A stretch of DNA of 64,000 nt from Rotaria socialis (taxonomy: Eukaryota; Rotifera; Eurotatoria; Philodinida; Philodinidae), in contig CAJNYU010000997.1 of assembly GCA_905331475.1 (NCBI GenBank), forward strand, positions 1 through 64,000, in the 5' to 3' direction. A model generated the notes under the pieces. The model was not told where the DNA came from and made no database searches. It worked only from the letters and a program-made list of their open reading frames with translations. The number at the start of each line of letters is the position of its first letter. The stretch's first letter is position 1. The translations under genes and the position numbers were made by a program. Shown here one piece after another: positions 22,717 through 36,200 of this stretch.

Positions 22717-25700
22717 ATAATCGAAATCAAACATTACAAAAAAAAAACATGAAATTATGACGAACATATGCAGTTTGGTTTCATATATGTAATGATCTTC
22801 ACCTTTCATGAGATCATATCCTCACTTCTATTCTTCTACTTTGCAAATTTCTCCTTATGTCTCTTGCCACAGTTCGAAGGAACATATATTGTTATGTGTT
22901 CATGCTCTTATTCAGTTTCTCTCTCTTTCTCTTTAGTACTAACTATCTCTCTGTCTGAGGAATTTTCATATAGTATATATGGTGGAGTGGTTTTTCAATA
23001 AAGTGGTACAATAGTCAACCGATAGAGAAAAAATACCTTACAATATAGCTTTAAATTTAGATTGATCTTTTTCAAGACTAACTTTATAGTTCAATATAGT
23101 TTTAAAATGACATATCACATGCTATATACCTCTCTCTTTCTCTCTTTCAGAGGGATAAAATCGATTCAGTTTTGTATTCAGTATTGGCTTTGAGTTTTTA
23201 TCCAAAAGATTTTCCTTCATTTTCAATTGTTTATCATCTATGTGCCATAAGAAATAGCACATAATATATTGAGAGAATAATTCAACTACCAGGGCGGATG
23301 TTACATTGTGATTTATATTATTTGTACTTGATTAGCAGTTCGTTTTTAGTGTACATTCTATCTTTCTATTTTCCTTCAAAGTTTAATATCATCTCATAGA
23401 AACTATTCTACTATAAGCAATGAATAAAGTTCAAGAAGTACTAGCCATCAATTTTTTGAACCAATCATTCCGTGTATACTTTAAAAATGAACATATGGTC
23501 CGACTAATTCTTTTTTCATTTTTAACATGTCTTCCAGTGTATAAAGTATTTTGTTTCTACATCTGTTCTTGATTCAATTCTACTTTTTTTTCCCTATTAA
23601 TCGTGATATAATGAGATGCGAAGTAATACGTTCTTATATGTCCCTCTCGTGCTACCTAAGGCAATGAAAAAAAGAGAACTGATTTCCGTCGCGTGCTTTG
23701 ATGATTGTACCTCAGAGCTTTATTTTTACATCAGCAGCGAGCATTTCTCTTTCTCAGACATATACACCGAGTTTGCGTTTTATTTTATTCTGATGGTTCA
23801 GGAGCATACTGTCTTTGGATATACATTGAAATGCAGCCGGAACTCTCCAGAGCGAAGAAGAACATGCACGTCCAGGTAAATAATGCGTTGCACGCTTTAT
23901 GAGGCTAATGGTCGCGTCTTATTTTTTCAATGTGAAAACTCAAACATTTAAACATAGCACAAATAACTTTCCATGTTTAACTTTTTCATAGGGACTTCAT
24001 ATATTCTACATCGACATATCTAGGTTATTGTTAATAATTCTGGGCAAAAAAGATTAGTTATTGCTTAGAATTCAACACTTGCGTCTATCATTGCTTCGAA
24101 ATGGTTCTCACTTTTTTCATTATATTTCGAACATTATATTGTTTAGAATAAAGATGGATTTAGAATAGATATGACAATAAGAGTAATAGCCTGAAGTAAA
24201 ATGAACAGGATTTATTTAATGTTCTAAATCGACATATCTATTCAAATAAGTTAGGTTGATTTCTATATGTGTATCTTATCTAGGGCTCGATTAAGAATTC
24301 ATTTGATTTTAAATTTGTCGATACTTCATGTTTACCAAAAAATTAATTTGATTGTTAACTAGATAATCATCTATCTGATGAATAATTAATAGAGAATAGT
24401 GTGCTTAAAAATTGCAAATAATATGACCAAATAGTTCAAAATGCTGATTTCAATATGCTTTTTAGTGTTAACTAAATTTGTGTATGTTTGAAATTTGTTT
24501 TTTCACAAATTGCATTCCATACTGTTTTCGTTGATGGGATCTTTCTAGGAAGTCAAAGAAATGAACTATTTATTTCTTTGTTCACAACATTTATTGAAAT
24601 GGTAGTTGAAAACATTTTTCTAACAACATTTCTTTGAATGCCATCGAAACCGCTCTAGTATTTCTCATTAATCAATATATCTGAAGAAGTTTCCCATGAT
24701 GTCGATATTGCGTTTTGTTTCACTGCAGCATACCACTCTATCGCACAACCTAGCATAGTTTTTTTTTCTTTTCTGGCATTTTTTCTATCGGTTCTTCTTT
24801 GCCAATCGAATAGGTAGAAATAAAACTGAAGGACATAAATAGCTCCACAACAATGAAAGCAATTAAATTCATGTTTCTGCTAATTTTCTTAAACTAATGT
24901 TAATGTTTTCAATTTAGAATCAGCTGTAAATTCAGTGGACCTTTCATATTTATATTTTTGATGATTTTGTTTTCTTTGAAACTTGTCTGAAAATGATCCT
25001 TGGTTTTCAATCTAGTATATCAGATATATGAAGGTAACACTTGATTTACGAAGATTTTTTATGCACAAAAGGTTAGAAAATTCATGCAATATCTGCAATT
25101 CGTTTTCATCTGCGATAAGTCAACTATTTCCAATTGACTTGTCTATGGTGTAGCTTTTTTTAATAGATTTTTGAGCTGAAATATTTAGTTGAGTTTCAAA
25201 CTCTGATAAATTCTTGGCCTAAATAGTTAGAAATGCTCAAGTGTTTCTTACATTGATTCGCTCAAATATAAACGTTTTCATAATACAGAATAGGAAGCTG
25301 TTACACGTTGTCGTTGTATTGTATGATCTACTGTTGGTATCATTCACCCATCGACTTCTCACAAGATTTATGCAATGAAAAATAAAAAAATGACAATATA
25401 TTTGATTTCAAATCGATTTTAAGTTAAAAACCATAGTCAACATTCTCAATTGTCATTCCTAATTGACCAAAATATAATTGGCAGTTGTTTATGCCTTTTG
25501 CATTTGGTCATAGACTTTACAAGAAAAGGATTTGTCACTATCTCTGACGCGATGTAAGAAACACATTTATCAATAGATTCTATTAGTAGTTTTTCACTTT
25601 CAACCACTAAGTAGAATATTCTTGAAAATTGTATACCATGTTAAGTACATGTGTTCATGTTTGAGAATAGGACTACCATTTCTGTCCCCATGTTTCAAAA

Positions 25701-26037
25701 TTTATAATTCATGGAAGCATACGTGCTTAATATTGATAGTCTCTACGGGCTCTCTTAGAATATAATTCCTTTATGCTTAGTTGTTGACAAATTGATGATC
25801 CACTGCTAAATTCTATTGCAATTTTTTTCGGATTATCATAAGTCATCTGTTTTTGATGATTATCTATAGGAAACTGTTCTACGATATAGTTTTGTTAGTG
25901 GACACAAAAAATACTAGCTCATATTAAAATTTATATGTGTGCAATATTGAAGATGAAAGAATACTATTCAAACAACAGAAATTTTCACTAATTATGTAAC
26001 ATGGATTAAACTTATAGTTCTGTCTAGTTTACTGCAG
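22717..26037. other. Gene-poor region upstream of the SK channel
   Basis: 3.3 kb without a recognisable exon. The first exon(s) of the potassium channel should lie here or further left, because its first visible exon opens with a splice acceptor in phase 1, but I could not pick a convincing candidate. Short CT-rich tracts occur at 22915-22945 and 23130-23150. Confidence 0.4.
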
Positions 26038-28439
26038 CAACAAATCAGTATGATACAGTTCGACGTAGTCAAAGTCGAGAAGAATTAACGAATGGTCAAA
26101 TGGAGAAGAATCTTTTGACAGCCATTGACTTTGTCGCATCTCTACCAATGTCTCAGCAAAACAATATAAAAAAACACGATGATCAAGAGACGTTTGCTGC
26201 AATGAAAGATCAGTTGATCCAACGTAAAAAGTTACATTATCGTTGCCGTCACGTAACCGATTCTATGTGTTTGATAGCCGTATTTGGTTTGGTGCTGATG
26301 ATCATCGATACTGAAATGCGATTAAATGAAATAGAAACAATCATCATCGTCATTATTCGACCATTAATTGGTGTCTCAACGGCAATTCTAGTCGGACTTG
26401 TATTTTACTATCATTCACTTAACATGCGGTTGTATGCTATCAACAATCATATTGCTGACTGGCGTGTCACTATAACGATTTCAACAATTGCCATTATCTT
26501 ATTCGAAGCTTTAGTATGCGCTATTCATCCTTTTCCTTACAAAAACAAAGGACTTTCGATATTCACTTTGTTTAACAAATCTGCTTGGATTCAAATGTTT
26601 CTTACATTGCCAAGTAAGTGAACGAAATTGATTATAAAATTCTATTACTATCATATTGATCTTCTTATTATTAGTGTTTGCTCGTTTATATCTAGTTGCT
26701 CGTAGTGTAACATTACATTCACCACTCGTGAATGCAGCTTCATCACGAACTATTGGCTATCTCAATCGAGTTCCTATAACCATTTCTTTTATACTTCGAG
26801 CATTGTTACAAACTTACCCAGCTGGTAGTTGGACATGTGTCATGGTCATAACATTACTTATTGCCACTTGGGCATTACGTGCGTGTGAAGCAGCTATGTG
26901 GCTACCGAAAATTTCTGTATCACCACAACCAAACGACTCTACATCGACGTTCAGCAGTGCAGTATGGCTCACAATAGTAACATTCACTACTGTCGGTCAG
27001 TTTTTTTAACCATTGGATTTGTTGATGGGCAAACATGTATGTCATGAGATTTTATATTCTTTTAGGATACGGTGATGTTACACCCCGAACTTACTGTGGT
27101 CAAGGTAAGAATTTAGTTGAAGATACGATCTTTGAATAAAATACTAGAAAATCATCACTTACAAATATGTAATGAATATAAATTTAGATCTCGAAAGATA
27201 TATTTTCGATGCTAGAACTTTCTTTCGTGAGTAACATTGCTGCAAACTTCCTAATTACATACAATAAACTCATCAATTGTCGTTTACTCGTTGCTCTGTC
27301 TATTTATTTTCTGAATCTAAAAATATGTCTTTCGATTTATAATCGATGAAGGAGTAGAAATACGAATGGATTCGAACATCCCTATTTCCAACAATCTTTA
27401 TTATACTACAATTGTTTTTTTTATTCTCCCTCATAGAAATTTGTAATAGAAAAAAAATGCACGCACACATTTACTATTGTCACATTATTTGATCTTTGAT
27501 CGAACCAATGTTTATCAAAGTAACATTAATTGTACCAGGAAAAAAACTGAGTACGCACTGATGAAAAAACTTAAAATAATTTTCTAGGGTTTCATAATTT
27601 TCAATGACTTCACTAATAACAATTACTAAATGGTATTGTAACGTGATTTAAAAACTGTCGCTTTTCAATTTTCTTGATGAACGATTCCCGATTTTGATCT
27701 CGAATATAAGTACATTTTATGTACGTTACATTTCTCTAAAAGAAAACGAACATTACTGTTGTTTGGCTTACTGTTGATCTGAACACATTTGATTCCACAA
27801 GTTACACATGACACCGTAGAACATAAAGTAGATAAGTAACTTAAAATTATAATGAATATGTACAGGAGCTCAATTACTACTCGTTTATTAGTCTCATAAT
27901 ATTGATTTTGAAATACGCAAATAAAGCAGGAAATACATAATATCTAAATCTTTGATTTTCTAGGTGTATCTACCATTACTGCTTTTTTTGGAGTGTTTGC
28001 TTCGGCTGTTCTGATTGCTGTGTTTACAAACAAGATCGCATTAAATCGATCTGAACAAAGCGTGCTCGATTTTGTTAACCAAATCAACCGAGCCCGAGCA
28101 TATCGAGAGAAGACTGTGCGAATCATCCAGTACTCGTTTCGAGCATGGTTTCTAAAAAGAAATGGTCATCGTTATCGAGCAACATTTAACTCCCTTTATC
28201 GTTTACACTCCGCTCTTGAGGATTCACGTGAGATCAAACAAGAACAACGAAATGCAGTGAATGGTACTGAATCATTACTGACAATGCTCAGCGATGTACA
28301 TGACGAGCAGAGAAACAATGATAAGTCACTTACAAAACTCAAAAATCATATTGTGCATCTCGAAGAGAAGATAAATGGATTAGAAAATAAATTAGACGTT
28401 ATCGTAAATATGTTATCGAAGAATTCTCCTTCAACATAA
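26038..28439 (+). CDS. Small-conductance Ca2+-activated K+ channel (SK/KCNN type), 5' end missing
   Basis: Exons 26038-26613, 26675-26995, 27066-27104 and 27964-28439, all phase-1 joins. Membrane segments S1-S4 are followed by MFARLYLVARS and a second block matching the SK S4 region, a pore ending TIVTFTTVGYGDVTP, S6 (ITAFFGVFASAVLIAVFTNK), then a basic helical region (LDFVNQINRARAYREKTVR) corresponding to the SK calmodulin-binding domain, and a C-terminal coiled coil. Family role: calmodulin-gated K+ efflux after Ca2+ entry. The filter is TVGYGD where vertebrate SK has SIGYGD. An intron splits the GYG motif, and a long 859 bp intron follows. The upstream N-terminal exon is not identified, so the visible start is not the protein start. 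Confidence 0.88.
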
Positions 28440-29129
28440 CACAATACACCGTGAAAAATAATCAACGATTCAATGCACTTCTGTACTATGTTTTCATATT
28501 AATTTAAAAGATAAATCATATTTTTTTTTCTGATTTGAATGATAAAATAATGCTTTATTACAATTTTAAATATTGAAAATGAGATTATGTCTGTAGTGAA
28601 AATGATAATAACATAGTAGTGCAAAAGAAAATCTTACGATCAAATTATCTCAGCTTCTTTGAGAATGAATCATTTCAAATATTTAATACCAAGCAGAGAA
28701 CTAATCTGAGAGAATTTTCCCGGTTCAATCAGTCTATTTTCTAGACATGATAGCATACTATTGTCCATTTTCTATCAATACAATTGTCTAAGATAGATAT
28801 GACTTTTAAAAACAAGAAAGTGTCGAGTCATGTTTTAGAAATATCAAGAGATAATGTGTAAATCAATTGAAAATTGTAAACTTGAATTGTTACGAGAATC
28901 TATTAACATCGTTTGTGACAAAAAAAAACATATCTTCATTTCGAGTTCAAAAAAAACGAAATATATGCCTTATTACTCGAAGTATACTGCTCCTATGAAA
29001 TAAACTACCTGATATATTTTTTAGAAATAGTTTCGCATCAAATGATTTTCAACCATGAGTAAATCATCCCTATCAAAGATGAAAGAAACTGTTTTGAATA
29101 TGGCTATCTTCTAGTATATCTTGAACATA
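28440..29129. other. 3' flank of the SK channel gene
   Basis: AT-rich, no gene. An AATAAA-like hexamer is not distinctive in this composition. Confidence 0.4.
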
Positions 29130-29606
29130 GATGTCATAATACCTTTACACTGGGTATCGAGAGTTTTACGTCACAATACCCTATGCAGCAATAGTTTATG
29201 GAGTATCCATTCTTAGTGCATCTACAATCTGATGTAACCACATTAAGCGTATCCACTTTTGGGTATCCACATTTATGCATATGTATATGTTTTGAAAAGC
29301 TGAGGAATTTGAGTTGTTTTGGTGTATCCACTTTTTGGGTATCCACTTTTGGGTATCCATATTTATATATATATATACATAAATGTGGATACCCAAAAGT
29401 GGATACACCAAAACAACTCAAATTCCTCAGCTTTTCAAAGCAAATACATATATATAAATGTGTATCTATAAATATGGATACCCAAAAGTGAATACCCAAA
29501 TGTGAATACCCAAATTCGGATACCCAAAAGTGGATGCATCTAATGTGGATACTGTAGCGTGTTTGTGCTAATAAGTCGTTACCGGGTGTAAGGATATTAT
29601 GACATC
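29130..29606. mobile_element. TIR element built of GGATACCCAAAAGTGGATAC units
   Basis: GATGTCATAATACCTTTACAC at the left end and its near complement at the right end (GTGTAAGGATATTATGACATC) form a ~21 bp TIR. The interior is a hairpin whose arms are tandem, degenerate copies of TGGATACCCAAAAG on one side and their complement on the other, plus an inverted pair of TTTTGGTGTATCCAC blocks. ORFs on both strands are artefacts of the symmetry. Confidence 0.8.
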
Positions 29607-30220
29607 ACTCATCTTGAAAGTAATTACAGTTTAGTTTGTTTGTGATTTTCATAGATGTTCTCGATTCTATATATGAATGAGGTAAATTTCCTTAAATATT
29701 TCGACCATGAAAAATATGACTAACTTGACGATGTCTTTCCGCTAATTTTCTACTCTATGAGACTATCATTATATGCAGGTGAACTTCAACTCTTTATTTG
29801 ATTAGAACGATGCGAAAAGCAGGCAGTAACAGTTGTGTTCACTATTAAGTATCACTGTAGACGAACTTAGTAAAAACCATTACCTTAGTAGAAAGTACAA
29901 GAATCAAACAAATAAAATTGATTCATATTATTGCTCACGTTAGTGAATTATCACTGATGATTTAATTCGTAAGAGATATAAATATGGAAGAGCAATTTCT
30001 TTCTGTGCATTCATCTGTGACAATCTCTTATTTCTAACCTTAGTATATGGTATATAATACTTGCTGTATAAAATATAGTATAATACCAAGTAGAGAGTGT
30101 AAATTAGTTTATTTGGAATAAGATCATAAAATTTCAGATGAAGTTTTGTGATGATACGGAAAGTCTGAAGAATGTGGATAAATGTTTTATCGCTTGTTTG
30201 GAATTTTATTGCTGTCTTAT
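29607..30220. other. Intergenic, 3' flank of the mucin-like gene
   Basis: No recognisable gene or repeat. ORF 29940-30254 (-) overlaps the end of the preceding minus-strand gene in another frame and has no domain. Confidence 0.4.
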
Positions 30221-33200
30221 CTATTGGATTGGTATTGAAACCATGCTGCTCCAATCGACCTCACTATTCGGTGTAGAAAAATATTGTCGTTGAAGTTTAT
30301 CGAAGATCAACGCGAAAACACGTCGAATTATTGGAATTTGTGTTTTTCGAATCACAAGTGAAACATAATATCGAACTGCAGGATTATTGTTGTATTCCTT
30401 GCTGATATCTACGATGCGTAAAATACGCACTGGATCATTGACATCAGCTGCCAAGTTATGTTTATATATTTCTTCGACTATCCAATCATTGATATCAGAT
30501 TGAAGACTTAGTAAAACAGGTGAACTTCGATATTGCAAGGCTGAATTAAAAACTTGATTGTAAATATCGTGCTCGTAGATGTACTCCACAAACATCTCCC
30601 CTGGTGGACAGCCAGTTTCAGCTTCCCGAGCCACTGGTAACACTTTATCATGGGTTGATCTTGTTAGAAGTTGAGTTAGAACACCGAAAAGTTCTTGACT
30701 ATCAATATCGGTTTTATCAGTATTATCGTATTCATCAGATTCATCAAATTCTGATTCAATGTTGATATTGTGTTCAATATTTGATTCATAATTTGACACA
30801 TCTGCGAACAGTATTTCTTCTGGATCAAACTCACTAGCAGAATCGGTGGCTGATTGTGATCTTTGATTTTCATCACCATTAGATTTCTCTGAGCCACTCG
30901 ATTGAAAATCAAACTCACCAGCAGAATCGGTAGCTGATTGTGATCTTTGATTTTCATCACCATTAGATTTCTTTGAGCCACTCGATTGAAAATCAAACTC
31001 ACCAGCAGAATCGGTAGCTGGTTGTGATCTTTGATTTTTTTCATCACCATTAGATTTCTTTGAGACACTTGATTGAGGATGTACTTGATTGTCTAAATAC
31101 AAGAGAACAACATCATTTCATGACGTACTACATCAATGAATAATTCTTTCACAAAATACAAATATAATAGTCTTTGAACGATGCATCAACTTAATTCTAA
31201 ACCATGTAATCGAACATCATCTTTGTGTACGTCACTATTCAATTATGCGCTCCGTAGTTTTGTTTATTTCATTTAATTTTACTAAAAGTCTTTCAAATAG
31301 AAGATAAAATGATGTACACCACGAGATTTTCGCAACATGAACACAAGCGAATATATGGTTATAGGTTGATATTTATAAAGAGAAATACATAACTTACCAT
31401 CAGCGGGTAACTTTGAAGTGCGTTTTTGTGTAGATCGAGCGAGTAGCGTATGCTTCTTGACTTCAATAAAAAAACAGACTAGAGTCAAATAATATCCCTA
31501 CTAATTAAAACGTAATAGAAAAAATAATTTGTGAGGATGGCATAATCAATTGGAATTAATTTCATTTTTTTATGAGATAATATTTCGAGACGTAATTAGT
31601 ATCGCATATTTACTGGATTTCTCTAATCAATTCCAATCAGTGCTATTTGTTACATTCGTTGAGATTAGACAGTATATTCTATGGTGGAAATTCCTTGCTA
31701 AGAAGAAAATAGCATTGAACAATGAGAAAAGTGCCATTTTTACTTGCAGTATACGCAAAACCGTACTTTCAATATTTTCAGGCTTCTCAATATATTTTCA
31801 AAATAGGAGAAAAAAGGACATAGATGAACAGGTTTCCATTATATACTATTTTAAAGAATTTATCAAGAAAGTAGAAAACATAATGAAATAGTCTGTTTTC
31901 ATTGCAAATAATAATATTTACGTCTCACTTCTTGGTGGCTCATATGCGATGTGTTTTCATCGAATCACATTCATTTTATCCGTGAACACACTGACTGTTT
32001 ATAATCTTTATTTCAGTACTAGCGTCTCAAAGATTAAATCAATTTCGATTTCATCACCTTCAACTAAAAGAATATTGACCTACCAGCAACAAGGAGGATA
32101 TCAGCTGCCCAGTGAAAACTATTTCGAAAAAAAACGGAATAGAATGGTTTCATGCGGATATGGAAACCTATCTTCTACGTAGAGAATGCGTTCCTTGTTT
32201 GAGCGAATGCGTTCAGAGTCAGAAAGAAATATTCTCGATCTGAAGGAACTCGTTCTTTACCGTTCCACACTAGTATGGAATACTTTCTTCTATACTGAAA
32301 AATCGTTCCCTATTTGAAGAGAAAGCATTCTGAATCATTCTTAAATCAGTAGAATTCATTCTAGTTCATTTTCTTTCGGAACGGTTAACATAGCATTTCA
32401 TCGAAATAAAATAGCTTCCTTTTACGTTCTCTCACGAGCCTTTAAGACAATGGATTCTCTAAAGAGATGAATGCTTTCTTTTCGAAGCAAACCACATTTT
32501 CATTCTAAAATGAAAGGTCTGNGACCGTATCTCTATTGTAAAATAGCCGTAAGTAGCCGTATTTTCACAATGTACCGTTCATACTACGTGTCTTTACTGA
32601 ACACAGTAATACCAAATCGTTTACGGTGATAATATGACTACTTACGGCTATCTTACAATAGAGATACGGTCCGTAAAACTGATTCCAGTAAACGGACCGT
32701 AACGGAGTTCCGTTTTGATCGACCTGGGTAACACGATGTCGAATGTTATTGTTTCGGGCTCTAAAAATATATTCATTATTAAGTAGTATGCATATCATCG
32801 ATGAAGATTCTGCAAAAGTCTTTTGTTCGGACTCAGTGAGATACAAACATATACTCATGTATTTTGCGTCTTATGCCGGCATTTAAGAGTACAGATCATT
32901 ATGATTTAATAAATTTTACTTACGTGGCGAAGTTGCCGTTTCAGTACTTGGGATTTCGGTAATCGTGCTATTGAATGTAGTAGGGGTTGGTTCTATGAAG
33001 AATAAATTGTATTTTAGAAAAAAATCTCTTTTTCAATTTGCATTTTATATTATTGTTGTGTCCTTTCGATAAAGTAGCACAAGAAAACAGCGTACTTTGC
33101 TCATCATAAAAATAATCTACTTTAACGTCTAGCTTCAACATTTTAATGTAGTGGGATATCGAATATATTTTTTTTTCTGACGAGTAAAAGTTTTAATGAC

Positions 33201-36200
33201 ATATCTTAAACTTAGCAGTAATCAAAATATTATCAATAGTTGGCAGTGGTTCTAGAAAGATATTTTTTCACCAGTGCAAAAAAAATGATGCTTACTACAA
33301 TATATTTCTCTCTTTCTGTCGTATTTGGATGCACTGCAGACAAAATATTATGCAGTTTTGCTTATCACAGAATACAATAACAGTTACTACGCTGAAGTAA
33401 AGATCTGGACTTACCCACTGGTACGTAGGTGTCAATGATTTGAGTTACCGTAGCCGTGTTAGTTGCTGTCACCACAGGCTCTATTGAAAATAGATTTTAT
33501 TTTAGAAAAATCGTTTTCTGTAATTGTCGTTTTTTTGTTTCTGTCCGTTTCATACATTTACTTTATAGTTAGAATATCAACTAAGGTTCACTGACTTAAA
33601 CTTACCAACAGTTGGAACTGTTTCAGTAATTGAACTGAATGGCATTGCTATTGGGCCTATAAATAAATTGAATACAGTATTTTCTATGTAATCGATGGAA
33701 ATTCTGAAAACAAAAACTACTGTTGGTGCTCAGTATCATAAGAATACTAAGAGCTGTGCACTAGTTTGCATCATACTTTATAATACGACGCAATATTCTC
33801 ATTTGAGAAGATTGACTCACCTGTATCCGTTCCAGTAGTTTGGTCTTCGATAGTCCTGCTAGTCCTTTTACTCTTAGGTTTTATTACAACTAAATTGTAT
33901 TTGTTTCGCTATGCTAACATGATGTTAAAAGAAAACATCTTATTTAGCCGTAATCAACTGTGTGTATTTTTTTCATAAAATAGGACTTTAAAAATAATTT
34001 AGAACTTATGAAATCGGTATTGATTTCGTAGAATAAAAACTGAAGTTATATGAATTTAACTAAGTAGTAGTTGAGACCATTTTTGAGCTTTTACTTTCAC
34101 TACTAATACCTGATGCTGTTATTAATCGAGCTGAAAGAAAATATTCGATTCAACAAAAACAAAATCTATACAACATGTATCAATTGTTCATATGTAATTT
34201 ATGCTTTTCTTTTGAACATTAGATATCGTGCGATTACGGAACGATACATTTTGAACATATAAATGTGATTCGCACAATGTTTAAATAAATTTACTTTCAA
34301 CAGCTGTTAGTGTAACATACTGGGTTGTGAGTGTTGTCATGGTCGTTGCTGTTGGCACCTCTAAGAAAATGAAATACATAAATAGAGTACTAGTATGCGT
34401 AAGTATTTCTTTTGTATATTTGTCGGTTTATTCTCGTCTTTCAAGAACTTGGATTATTGAAATCATAAACCGTAACTGACAATTTTCAATAATGTATTGC
34501 TGAACTATAATCAGGTAAGTGCACTGAAATTTCCATACAATCTCGCTGTCTCTCTAAACATTTTAATAAAATTCATGATGAATCGCACTCCAACATGTCA
34601 CATATTCTAACTACATGTGACCGACGTTGTACTATGATCTATTGAATATAACAGACTCAGTGCTGAAAAAACAACCTTTTTATAGTAGAAATACTTTTAA
34701 AGTTAACAATTTTAATTACTATCAATAAGCTTTGTTTTGAAATAGGCTGCCTTTTGTAAATATTTCTACAAAATGCAAGAAACTTTTTAAGGTTTTTGTT
34801 TTTCTACGCCTATGTTAAAATACTCGCTTGTACGCATAGTAAAAACACATTTATGTCTGATAGCTATTTCTAAATAGTTCCTCGCATATTCAAATTATGG
34901 GAATTCTCATTTCCTTAAAATGAATAAATTCTACTCGCTTTCTCAATCTTTTGTAAACATTATGATTTATAACTTTATTCTGTTAGTATTATGATATTTA
35001 CACGAAAAGATCGAAATGGAGTTATACTCTGGCCAGACGCACACAAAATTGCCAGTTTAGGTCTTTGATCGGCACAATCATTACATTACGATCTTTTGTC
35101 TTAAAAGCGAGCAAGATTATTCTATATGAGGTCTACATTGCTAATTTTTCATCCCAGGTGAATCAATCCGATACCGAATCCCATCGGATTCTATGGGGTT
35201 CTACCACCCGACGGAATCCCGTTGGATTCCTGGTTAATGAATCAATATCGGATCCGACAGTCTTATTTCCAATGATATCCGATTGTCGAAACCAATGAAA
35301 TCCGAAGCATTCCGGTTCCGATTGACGGTTACTGTCGGATTTTATTAGTTTCCGATATTAGGATTCGATATCGATTCCGGAACCAGGAATCCGACGATAA
35401 TCCCATAGTTTCCATGCGCCTTCCGAAGAGCTCCGTCGGATTCCAACAGAAACCGATCGGAACTCATCGAATCCTAGGCTAGGATTCATTCTCCTGGGAT
35501 TTACACTACATCTGCCTGTTGGCTCCTTTCACGTTTTCGTGTTGATATCTCTATCATTTATTTAAACTATCCATTCTTTTTAAAGCTTTCATTGAGAATC
35601 TCTCTTAATCATTCTGCTTTATTATCCATTCGCTGATTCTTGGACTGCTTTCATGATTTCATTTACGAACGAGATAGGCTCTATTGGAATTCAGAGCTTT
35701 TAACCTGCGCTACTTCATGCTTAGTCTTGCCTTTCACTGACAAAAAATTCTTTCTTGAGATTTATCTGCTACTATCACTGAATAATCCTATTTTACTGCT
35801 CAAAATTACTAGTAAAAATTCAATTTAGACATATTCCTTACATGTCCCGAGAGATTAAATGTTTCGAGACATGTTAGAACCTTTATGTAATTCAGCTCTG
35901 TATAGACGTAAGTAGACATTGAATACTCACCGAGGGTCTGACTAATACTAGTGCTATTTTCTGTTGTTGGCTCAGTATTTGTGGTTTCTACTGTTGCTGT
36001 TGTTGGTTCCGTAGTAGCTGTTGTCGGTTGTGTGGTAGTAGTAGTTGTTGTTGGGTGTGTGGTAGTAGTTGTTGTTGTTGTCGGTTGTGTGGTAGTAGTA
36101 GTTGTTGTTGGCTGTGTGGTAGTAGTTGTTGTTGTTGTCGGTTGTGTGGTAGTACTAGTAGTTGTCGGTTGTNNNNNNNTGTTGGTTTTGTTGTTGTTGT

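Noticed and set aside
29134..29499. ORFs on both strands with GYPKVDTPK-like repeats
   Set aside because: Translation of the symmetrical tandem units in the TIR element.
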